A DNA stretch of 64,000 bases from NCBI RefSeq assembly GCF_004798865.1, contig NW_025336481.1, forward strand, positions 17,516,934 to 17,580,933. The letters run 5' to 3'. Positions 36,601 through 48,600 of this stretch are shown piece by piece. The notes below the pieces were generated by a model. The model saw nothing but the letters and a program-made list of their open reading frames with translations. It had not been told where the DNA came from and did no database searches. This DNA is from Varanus komodoensis (taxonomy: Eukaryota; Chordata; Lepidosauria; Squamata; Varanidae). Within the stretch, counting starts at the first letter, position 1. The number at the start of each line of letters is the position of its first letter. Position numbers and translations under genes: made by a program.

Positions 36601-39600
36601 AGAGGGCCCACCTGCAGTTGAGCTAGGCTCTCCTGCCTGCTCTTTGACTCTGATATATTTAATGGAGCCGCTGATAGTCAGAAAGTTACTATTTTGTCTT
36701 TCCTACAGAGTCCTGGAGCCATCCTATGACAGGGAGATGTAATGTTGTATAACTTTTAGGAGCCAGAGCCACCTGAACTCAGTGCAACCTGCTCTGTGAA
36801 ACTAACTCAATTTTATAGTTAAAGTAGCCAAGAAACTCAAAGAAAACTGCTACTTGGATGAGCAACAATGAAGGAACTAGAAAATATTAAGTGTAAGGAC
36901 ATTTCTCTGGAGGTGAAGGCCAAGATCTTCCTTGCTACTGTATTCTTGATCACTTACGTATGGCTGTGAAAGCTGGAAAGTGACGAAAGCTAACAAGAAG
37001 AAAATTGATGCATTTGAAGCATGGTGCTGAAGGAACGCTTTGCAAATACCTTGAGCTGACAGGAAGACAAACCAGTGGGTCCTAGATCAAATCATACCAG
37101 AACTTTCCCTAGAAGCAGAAATGACCAAAGTAAAGTTGCCATAGCTTGGATATAACATGAGAAGGAAAGACTTCCTGGAGAAGTTAATCATGCTAGGGAT
37201 AGACAAAGGGAGAGGAAAATGAAGGCCTAACATGAGATGACTCTATAAAGGAAACCACAGGCTTGAGTTTACAAGAGCTGAGCACAGGTGCCAAGGTGAG
37301 GCTATTTTGGAGAAGCTATTTTTATATTCTGTCAATAAATGTTGTTGTTGTTGTTGTTGTTGTTTTTTTTTGGAGGCATTTAGATGACCCCAACTTCTAA
37401 TATTATGGAATAAGTCTTCAATGGAATAAGGATTTTGTATAACATCTTAAGCTGTGTTAAACACAGGATGCACATACTTATAAAAAGCTTCGTCTTCCTT
37501 TTAAAAAGCAACTACCTAAGCCTCAATCTGGAGGAGTGGGCAAAGGGAGGATAGTTTTTTTCCCATTACAAACCACTGAAAATCACTCTCCCTGCAAGTG
37601 GCTATTTATAAATAGCCTATAAATGCTGCAAATCCTGCTTTTTGTTTTCTACATACTTGCATTCCAGGAATTACTGACAGCTGCCCTTGTATCTGTTGCC
37701 AGTTCCTCTCTAGAGACTTCAGTTGAAAATGTTGATTGTGCTGCAGCAGTAGAAGACTCATCCTCACTGAAGACTATCAAGTCCTGAGACAAAAGAAAAA
37801 AAGAAATTAGTTAGATAGAGAGTGTTGATTAGACCCAAATTATGAGAAGGATACAATGTTCAATACTTGCTTGGTATCGTTTATCCTAACGGGGCTCTTT
37901 AGAGTTTTAGGCAAAGATCTTTTTCAGTGCTCCTACCTGAGAACTTTTTCTGACAATAAGGATTCTAAAATATTGTTACATTCTGCCTTGGAAGTTTGAA
38001 CAAAGAGGCATGCCGTCAAAGATATAATAGACTAGCTCTGATCACAGGTTTATTTATTTATAGTATTTATATGCTGCCTTTCAGGCAAAGCCCTCCCAAA
38101 ATGACTTGGAAAACCAAAATAGTGCCATATAATAACAGAAGCATTGAGGTAACATACCATCAAGTTGTTTCCAACTCATGGCAACTGTATGATTGAAAGC
38201 CCTCCAAAATCCGTGACATCCATATTCAGACGTTCTAAATTCAAGGCTATGACTTCATTTATAGAGTTGATTCATTTCACATTTGGTCTCCTTTCCCTTC
38301 TTCTGCCTTTCCCTTTCCCTAGCATGCTTGCCTTCTCCAGGGAGTCCTAACTTCACATGATGTGTCCAAAGTATGGCAGCCTTAGTTTTGTCCTTTTTGC
38401 TTCTAGGAAAAGCTCTGCCTTCATTTCATCTAGAGCCTACTTGTTCATCTTTCTGTCAGTCCAGGGTAGTCAAAACTGTCTTCCAGCACCATGTTTCAAA
38501 TGTATCTATATTCTTCCTGTCAGCTTTCTTCACTGCCCAGCTTTCACACACATACATAGTGGTCAGGAAGACACTGTAAATGATCTTGGCCTTGGCCTGC
38601 ACTGAACCATCCTTACAACTGATTATCTTATCGAGTTCCTTCATTGCTTCTCTTCCAAGTCTTTGTCTTCTTCAAATTTCTTAGCTGCAGTCTCCCTTTG
38701 AATTGATGACTGTGCCAAGGTATATAAAATCTTTCACAATTTGTTTTCAATTTTATTTATTTGCTTTCACAAATAAATTTGTTTCTCATAAATACATTAG
38801 AAAAGAAGAAAGGAAATACATGGGGGAAAGGATGCCAAGGGAAGTTCCACAAATATAGCATGCAATTTCAGTATCTGAACATATTCATAAAAGGCAAAAA
38901 TTTCTGTTTGCTTTAAATAATTTAATTCGTAATCGAAGATTAATCTAGTTTATAAAACTAATGGTTAATTATATCTTAGCTTTAGTACTGAAGTAAAAAT
39001 CACTGACATTTGTAAGAATTCTATTTTCTTTACCATTAGTTGTGCATAATAAGATTTCCATCTTTCAACAATTGATCTTCTATTAATATAGTTGGTTAGT
39101 TTTGCCATTGTTGCATGCTCAGCTAGCTTGCTTTTCCAGTCGTTGAAAAGATTGGACAGTCTCCAGCTTTTCACTTTGAAGCAATTGTTGCTCTTGATGC
39201 TGTTATATTTCAATAACTCTAACCTAATCTTTGGAAGAGTCTCTGGTATGATACTCAATTACTTAATTTCAGCATTCATGGGAAAGTCAATTTTAAGAAT
39301 TGTCTGCATTTCTGCATATATCTGCTTCCAAAATCTTTTGATTCTATCACATGTCCACCACATATGGTAAAAAGTTCCCTCTATCTTTTTACATTTCCAA
39401 CATTTCCCATTGCAATTCCTCTCCATTTTCTGTATATCTTTCAGGTAATATACTACTGAAAGTACCTCTTATACCAATTTTATTTATTTATTTATTTTTG
39501 GATTTATATCCTGCCTTTTTCCTACAAAGGGCTCAAGGCAGCTTACATCATTCTCCTCCTCCATCTTATCCCCACAACAACAACCCTGTGAGGTAGGTTG

Positions 39601-42600
39601 GGCTGAAAGTCTGTGACTGGCCCAAAGTCACCCAGTTGGCTCCCTGGTCGAGCAGGGACTCAAACCCAGATCCTCTGAGTCCCGGTCCCACACTGTTAAC
39701 CACTACACTACACTGGCTCTCAATTTTCTCTTAATGCTTGACTGGCAGTAAATTTTATATCCTTTGTCCATAGGTCTTCTCATTGACAGCATAGTATTTC
39801 TTCCTCAAAGTTCTGCACCCAACTCTTCATGCATATTTTAACTTGTTGAATCTCAATGTCACATCAGAGCAGTTGTTTGTAGTTTCATCCTAGGAGATGG
39901 TCCATCATTTCTTATTATGCCTTTTCCTGTTTGGATTTCCTTTTTTAGCTTTGAGACTAGCTGATAGTAAAGAAAACATTCTATTTTTCCCCCTCACCTT
40001 TTAATTCTTGCCAAAGCTTAATTCGTCCTTAATTTGTCACCATGTTTCCATATGTAATAAAATCATTATTTTCCTTAAATATTTTCCATAATACACTTCT
40101 ATTGAAGACATTAAAGGCAAAATTGGAGGACTAATTCTTCTCATAGAGTATTAGATTTTTATTAAACCATCTTTAATTATATAAACTGTTATTTAGTGTC
40201 AAAGCCTTTTTGATAGATTTTTTTTTATAGCCCATAAATTTATTTATTTATACATGTATTTATAGGCTGCCTATAACTGCTAAGGCCTTCCTTGGCAGTT
40301 GTGTATTCCTTCAAGATTTCTGCTATTTCCAGTTTCATTACTGGTTTCAATAAACTGCATTCTTGTGATCCCTAAACTGTATTATGGCAGTGCACAATGA
40401 TGAACCACTATCTACATGGACAATCAAGATCTGGAGCCTTCCTCCAATTGCCACCTCCAAGGGAGGCTCAGTTGGAGGCAACAAGGAGAAGGGCCTTTTC
40501 AGTGATGACCTTCCCCACTGAGTTCCACCTGGTGCCAGCATTAATATCTTTTTGGCACCAGGTTATAACTGTCCTTTAGTTCACTATTATATAGGGGTTT
40601 GTTAGCTGCTTAAACAGGCTTTATGATTTAATTTGTGTAATCTTGTGTAGCTTTTTAACACTTGTTTTCTTGTAATCTCTGATATTTTTACTCTATGTTT
40701 TACATTGTATTTTATGTGTTGCTGTAATCCACTCAGAGAGCTTCAACTGTTGAGTGTTATAGAAACTACCTAAATAAATAATACACTAGTGGGTACAGTG
40801 AAAAATTTGCATTCCTTATTACATACATCAAATTGTGTCATCCTCCAGCATACCAGGATCAACTAAACTAGCTTCTCCCTTCCAAAGTCTAACTGCCTGT
40901 ATAGCTATACATGGAGCTAGCATGTCAAGTCACCTTTGCTAAACTGGGAAGGCATGAGCCTGCAGCCAGATATGCAACCAAATGTGGAAGCAGAGCCAAG
41001 GGTTGGACTCGAAGCGGAGCTGAGGGCCTTATAGGCATCATCTAATTCTATTCCAGGCTCACTCTAGATTTGCTCCCCTCATATGTAAAATATTTATAAA
41101 CCTCTGCCAATGTCTTAGTACACTAAAGGTGCCTCCAGACAAGGCTTTTATAATGCAAGTCCTTAGCCTTATTTGCAGAAGTTTACAGGGGGTCGAGATG
41201 CTGTTATCTTTTATTCATAAGCTTCCCATGTTTTCTTACTGCTTCTCCCATCTTCTCCATTATACAGAAACCATGTTACAGAGAAAAAGACAGAACCCCC
41301 GAAGAATGCCTTCTAATTGCTTGTATTAGGAGCCCTTCCATCTGGAAGCACCATTAGGAAAAGTAGAAATGTTTCAAATCTAAATAGTGGTTTTGAAATC
41401 ATATTCATTTAATTGCATTCTCCCTCCTAAACTAGGATCATTTCAAAGGTTTTCAGTTTTCTCTATCCTCTTTTATTTGTAAATGGTTCATGTTAGTATT
41501 ATTAGAGCCTCTGATAAATACATAAATAGATATTTAAATGTTCTTAGACCATTCTAACCTATATTTAGTTTTGAGATTTCTGCTTGAAAACTGCACTAAA
41601 GTGCAGAGCAATTACTTCTGTTTTTTTATTAATTTCATATCCAGATACTGCACAAACTGCTAGTTAAGCTATTTCCCCCATTATTATATCTTCTGCATAT
41701 ACAGTGGTACCTTGGCTAATGAACTTAATCCAATCATGACTGGTCACAACCCAAATTGGTTGTGAGCCAAGTCAAACTTCCCCATAAGGTTCAATTGTAA
41801 ATAAGGTTAATCCGTTCTGTAAATATTTTTTTTTAATCACATGAAAGACGGGCGCGATCACAGGCGCATGGGGGGGAGACATGCGCAGTCACAGGAGGAC
41901 TGGGGGGGAGACGGGCGTGATCACACCCATCTCCCCCCACCCCGAGCATGATCGTGATCATCACCCAATGTGGAGTTCGCGACCTGAGGATTTTTTTTCC
42001 TGAAATTTCTGTTTGTGACCCAATTTGGTCATGAACTGAGGCTTTCGTGAGCCAAGGTACCATTGTAGTTTAATGTGTAGCACCCTAAAGTCAGTACACT
42101 CAGCAATTTGGCTGACAGGGTGAACTTTATGCAGTCACTGATTTAATTATTTGATTTTATATCTGACCAACCTCACAGGCTCATTCACAGAGCATCATAT
42201 AAAGTATATCAACGAACACTGGAGAACTGTGAGGCTCCAAGGCCAATCACTTATAAAACAAGTGCATGAATTATGTCTGATATCCCAAGTGCTGCCCATT
42301 TACTATTTGACACATTTATATCCCACCTTTCCGTCAAGTTGATGTTCAAGTTGATGAATCAGATCCTTTGCCTCCATTTTATCCTCACAACAATTCTTAT
42401 GAGATAGGGTTGGCTGAAAGTCCATGACTGGCCCCATGTCACCCAGTGAGCTTCATGGGTTAGCAGGAGCTAGAACTAAGACCTCCTAAGTCCGAATCCA
42501 GCACCCTAACCAACACATCACACTGTGCATTTGCCCTTTTCAGCCCTTCTTCCAGTGGCATCCCTCCATGGTATTGCAAAGGGTGCCCTTCTGAGACAGT

Positions 42601-45600
42601 ATCTCATGAAGTATGAAAAATCCACACTGGAAGAAAACATCACATCTCCTTTATGCGCTACTTAAAATGCTTTCTGTTTGTGCAAAGAAGGTTATTTTTG
42701 TCCCAGATGTATTACACTGGTACGGAGAGGATGGATTCCAAAGATCCCCACATCTTTTGTTCCAATCTCTTGCCTGTAGCAGTGGGTTTTTGCATGGTGA
42801 TATATATAAGAATGGTAATACAGAAGTCTTGGGATCTTCAGTAGTTCTGAGGGGCATGAAGAACATTTTGCTGCTTACTACAATCAGTTTTTTTCCCAGG
42901 CCAAGGGAAACTAAGAGAGCTTGCCCAACCATTTCTCTTCCAGACAACTTCAAAACTGGTAAATCTCAAGGAGCTGGTGCTGGATGACAGACTTTTCTAT
43001 GGTATTGCCTTTCCATTATTGGAACTGTTTGTGTTAACTCTACAAACGGCTATTTTGTACTACAAATATTTCAAAACTGCACAGCCATTCCCCTAGCCCA
43101 GTGATGGCAAACATTTTAGAGTCTGAGTGCCTGAACTGCAACCCAAAACCCATTTATTTATCACAAAGTGCCAACACTGCACTAAAAACTGAAAACTAAG
43201 ATTTTAGTTTAGAAAAAACAATTCACAGCCAGTCCTCATCCTTGGCAGCGCGCTGACAGAGCATATGAAAGCTCAGGTGAGTCGTGGCTAATGAGTCTCA
43301 GCTCATGACATCATTGCTTGCTGCCGCTACTTCTTTCCGAGCGAGCACATGGACCCTATGTGCGCTGTTATCCAATGCTCAGCTGCTGGGGTGATGCTTC
43401 GGTGACTTAGTTTGTGTGCTGACGGAGAAGCACTGTTTGCCCGCTGTGGAAGGCATACCATAGGATCACGACCACTGCCTAAACCCTACCCTGGTGGACA
43501 CCCCCAGCCCTAATACAGGGTGAAAGTTCCACTGAAAAGAGGGCGATTTTGAAAAAGCCATCCTAGAGTAGTTGTTTCTGCACAGCTCATCATTTCTGCC
43601 CATTCTAAACATATTCCAGCCATCAGCATCATGCCAGGACACCTCATTTTTCTAACCCTAACCCTACCCTGGTGCACTCCCCTAACCCTAATATAGGGCA
43701 AAAGTTCCACTGAAAAGAGGGCAATTTTGAAAAACCCGCCCTTGAATACCTTTTCTGCACAGCTGAACATTTCTGCCCATTCTAAACACATTTCAACCAT
43801 CAGCATCATGCCAGGACACCTCATTTTTCTAACCCTAACCCAGAGACGGTGAACCTTTTAGAGACTGAGTGCCCAAACTGCAACCCAAAACCCACTTATT
43901 GATCACAAAGTGCCAACACTGCAAGAAAACCTGAAAACTAAGGTTTTAGTTTAGAAGAAACAACTCACAGCCAGCTCAAGCAAATATACATACAGTAGTT
44001 CCCCAGAATTTGTGGGGGTTACGTTCCTAAAGCACCCGAGAATTGTGAAAAACTGCTAATTTGGTGCCAGTGATGGGCACCGGGCTGGGCTGGGCGGCGG
44101 GCATGCACGCGTGGCGAGGCAGGGGCAGGGGCTGCGTGCGCAGAGATAGTTTACTCTGAGCGGGTCCAAACTCGGAGGAAACTATCTCCTTGCGAGTAAG
44201 GCACCGCACGACAAGGCGCTGGCTTATTCACAAGAAGATTGGCTTGGACTTGCTCAGAGAAAAATCCCGCACAAGACTGAAGCCCTGAACGCTGACCTGC
44301 GATTTCACAGGGGTATACTGTATAGTCTTGGCCGCACACTGACCAGCCATGCGAAAGCTTGGATGAATCGCATCTAATGAGTCGCGACTTGTGACGTCAT
44401 CGCCTGGCACCACTACTTCTTTCTAAGCATGCACATGGCCCCTATGTGTGCTGTTAGGGGAGGGCTCTGCTTGCCTGCTGTGGCATGCATACCATAGGTT
44501 CACCACCGTTGCCCTAGCCTAACAAAGGTTTAAAATTACAAAAGAATGCAAGTGTTATGTAGAACAATATTCTTTTGTTTCTGGAGGGGAGATGGAGAAA
44601 AATAGAAAAATATAAAACATTTCACAGGATTTGTCAACAAATCAGTCGGAGGAATCAAATCTTTAAAAAAAAAAACAACCCTGTTTAAAAAAAACAGTGC
44701 TGTGCTTATGTAAACTGCCTCAACAGTGTATACTGCCAAGTGGTATAGAAGAAGCTTAAATAAAGCAAAGAATAAACATTTTGAGTTCCTGCATTGAGCA
44801 GGGGCCCTATTGGCCCCTTCCAAGTCTATGATTCTATAATACTGAGCCAAATCTTTGGCAAGCAGAGTATTTCTGAAGTAAAGTTGCCATGGTGATTTGT
44901 ATCAAGTTAGATGGACCATCAGTTCATTTTCCCTAAGAGCTACTTAGATTCTTAAATACATTTGAACTTACCAAAATGTAAGATGTGTTCTTCTCTTTGT
45001 AGGGAAAAAGGCTAAAAGTCATGAAAAACTTCAGTGCTCCTAGATGTACAGATTAATGTATGTTATTCTTGATGTGGTTTAAGTCAACTGAACCCTTTCT
45101 ATGCTAGAAAAACAACAGGTGCCATGAGAAGTGTATGAACTGATACAGAAAACACTTTAACCACAGGTGTAGCTAAGACCAAACTGCATTCAGCACTGTT
45201 TAAACAGGTTTTAAAGCAACCCTAACTTTGCTTACAGTAAAATCAAGTTCACCAATGCAAATAGGTTAATTTATATTGTTAAGATATTTGAACCATGTAC
45301 AGTAGCTTGAATAGAAGTTTGAATTCTCATAACAGAAAAACAATAATTTCACTTTTCGGATGTCAAATAATCTCCAAGATATTGGTTTTAGTGTAGTTAT
45401 AATTCTGATTTAACAAATGGATGCTGGCAGTGAAAGACAAGAATGGGCTTGTATACCATGACAAGCCATCATGGGTTGCTGCACAGAGTGGGATGTTATG
45501 TCATAAAAACCAAAGCTGATTTCCTCAGTCAAAACAAGGCACGCCAACAACCCAAGAGTCAGACCCATAATGGGTTATGTTGTGCAAACACAGCCAACAA

Positions 45601-48600
45601 ATGCATCACGGATACAGGAAATTTGCTCTTCCGCTCCTTAGCAAGAGTGGTTAAAGAAGACCTTACCACGCTTGCCAGTGCCAAGCACCCGAAAACTTCC
45701 CAAGCAGCAGATGGAGGCTTCTGCCCTCTCCCCACTGTGATCACCAGCCCTTTCAGACTCACCATGTTATCTCCTTTATTTTTTTTATTCAGTCCAGGAG
45801 AGTGTGCAGTCAAGCAACTCTATTTTGACAGCTATGGCTAATCCCTCCAAGGTGTCCCAGCTGCACCCTGGAGGAGCTGCCCATGGTTGCCTAGCGTTTT
45901 TCTTCTTTAATTTGGTTAAAGTATTGGACTGGGGCTTGGGATAGCAGAGTTCTAGTCCCCACTAGGCCATGAAACTCATTTGCACTCGTTGCTGACTCTC
46001 TGCCTAACCTATCTCAGGGTTGTTGTGAATGAACAGGTACATATAAGCCACCTTGGGTTCCTTGGAAAAGGGAAAAAAAATGCAGGCTAGAAATGGAATG
46101 TTTAAAGTTGTGATTTGTGATTTTTAACACTTTTAACCTGCACTTTCACAACTGAAAATATTTGCAGTCATGCAGATAATGGAATAGGGTGCCTTGAGTG
46201 GGCAATGTGCAGGGGGATGCCTGTTAGCAAAGTCAAACACATACCCACCATTGGCATTGCCCCTCAGTGGCAGCAGGTAAATTTATTTGCCTGCTTGGTT
46301 ACACCATATCTTGTGAAGGGGGTAGCTCATGGTTCTCCTTGTGTGGGAGAGCTTGTAGTTAGGAGCTTGTGCATTCTGTAGGTGTTCTCCCTTTTATACT
46401 GGTTTCCAAGTGTCTGTCATCTTGGGAACATGCAAAAGTACAAGTAGTTCCATTTTTGGGAATGTTACCTTTGATAGTTGGCAAAGGTATAGCTCTATTT
46501 TTCAAGTGGGCTTTGAAACAATTTTTTAATTGGCAGGAAAGTATAAATGAATATAGAAGCTATACATTTGTATACTTTTCTGCCAAAGAAAATGGACAGG
46601 GACAATTTGTAGCTGTCAAAACAGGGATCATTAAAGCCAACTTGACAGCCAGCTTTTATGATCAGAAGAAAATGTTTAATGGAAAAAGCTGCAGTGAACC
46701 TGGAATGCTTTGCAGTCATCATGTGAATGGGGGAGATAGCTTGAGCTCCTGTGGTGTCCAATGAAGTACCCATGGGAGGACTGGGGGGAAGAGGGGGCAA
46801 GAACCCATGGTGAACCAGATTGTCTGACTAAGTTGGGCTAGCATGCCCAATATTTTAGGAAGGTGGACCTGAAGCTAATTAGGAAGAACATGTGGAAATA
46901 GTCTTCATCCTATTTCTGTTAGGAAATAGCTTCCTAAGCATGGAAGGCTGTAGAGCCCAAAAATTTATGTATACACAGACAACTCTGCTTAGAGGAAGAT
47001 GCTGTCCAGTTCAAGTGTTCAAATTGCAAAGCTTGGGAAATGGGGCAGCAACTTTAAAGAACTTTTACTTTGCTCTAGCAATAAACCATTTCCCACATGA
47101 ACAATATAATTAAAAAGGAATAATAAGTATCATTACCTTCTTATTAAGATAGAGATAGTGGGAGTTGATTTACAAGCAAGAGAGAATTTAGTATCTGAGA
47201 AAATAAGGTTAACGGCTGATAAATTTCCAGGTATTAGTATGGAAATTAGAAGATCAACACAGTGAAATTTGACTAGAGGGCTAGAGTGTTTGGAGGAACA
47301 TAATATTAGATTTGCAGAAAAACAAGGATTAAGACTGATATATTCACTACACTGAGAGAAATATATTTGGTATTTTACAGCAGATGGAAAGGATGGAGGA
47401 AAGCAGCTTTCTTCCCACTACCGCAATCTTCATGATATCAAAAAGTATTCCCTAACCAATTATTTAATAATTCCTCAGTGAAATATAGTTGCATATAAAT
47501 AAGTTATTAGAAGCCTCTCAAGGGCAGCTTCCTACTCTTGGATGCACACCTTAACATGCAGAGTATCAAAGAAGCCAAGAGCAATGCCATCAGGAGGCCA
47601 GAATAGTCCCACTAGGCTGGTCTCCTAGGAGGGTCCCCCAAGGCAGAATGGTCAAGGCTGAGACAAGAGGCTAAGATGTATTCACCCTCTTCACCATCAG
47701 CAAAAAGAGAATGAATCTCATTAATGGTGGTGGGGACAGAGAAACTTCTGAAAGGCAGCTACTGTGCAGCAGCAGTAGTTGAAGACAATCCTGGTGGAGG
47801 CTCTTTTGCAGATAAAGGCAGTGGCACTCAAGCTGGCTCTGCGTAGCACAGCACAAAAGGAGGATGTAGTAGTCCATTTCTGAATTTTCTTACAATACCT
47901 TGAAAACCCTATGATGAAACAATCTAAAATAAAACAAGAGATAATGCCGGAACATGAAACCCCCAGGTTGGTGAGCACTTTAGGAGCTACTGGGGAAGGA
48001 CAAAGGACAAATACTAGTAGTGCTGTCACTAATAATGCTACTAGATCAAAACCAAAAGAAAGTCTAGTGACTCACATGCACAGAAGTAAACGAAAAGTCC
48101 AATGCTGCATAACACATACAATTTGGACGTGGAACATGAGAAATATGAATCAAGGCAAACTGGAGATTGTAACGCAAGAAATGGAGAGAATGAACATCAC
48201 AGTACTTATTGTGGGCAAACTGGATATTTCCAATCAGACTAACACAAAGTGTTTTACTCTGGAAATGAAGAATTCAGAAGAAATGGAGTTGCTCTAATAC
48301 AAAGACAAGATGTAGCAAAGGCAGTAAGGGTCTATAGTGCAAAATCCAACTGAACAATCTCAAATAGAATGGGTGGAAAACCTGTTAACACAAACATTAT
48401 TCAATCTTATGGTCCAACAACAGATGCTGAAGAAGAAATCAAACACTTCTGTGCAGGTGTCCAACACGAAATTGATAAAACACCAGAACCAGACATGCTA
48501 CTATTCCTATGCAACTAGAATGCAAAAGTAGGAAACAAAGTAGAATCCAGTGTAGAACATTTGGCCTGGGGTAAGAAACAAAGCAAGAGAACAACTCACA

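Larger units (their letters stand above)
43099..44511. mobile_element. Composite hAT structure bounded by 8-bp target duplication
   Basis: The outer left end CAGTGATGGCAAACATTTTA and outer right end (reverse complement CAACGGTGGTGAACCTATGG) are hAT termini. Outside both ends is the same octamer CCCTAGCC (43,091-43,098 and 44,512-44,519). Inside are two related hAT copies in the same orientation (43,099-43,477 and 43,841-44,511) separated by a two-unit tandem repeat (43,486-43,840). The second copy also contains a nested TA-flanked MITE. The single matching outer duplication suggests that the whole 1.4 kb moved or formed as one unit. Confidence 0.75.

Noticed and set aside
43640-43670. CCCTAA repeats as a chromosome end or fusion scar
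   Set aside because: Only two to three units at each junction, tied to the 178-bp repeat and enclosed by hAT copies in the middle of an intron.
43510-43824. 104-codon frame with an internal protein repeat
   Set aside because: The protein repeat merely reflects the 178-bp DNA tandem repeat; the frame is chance.
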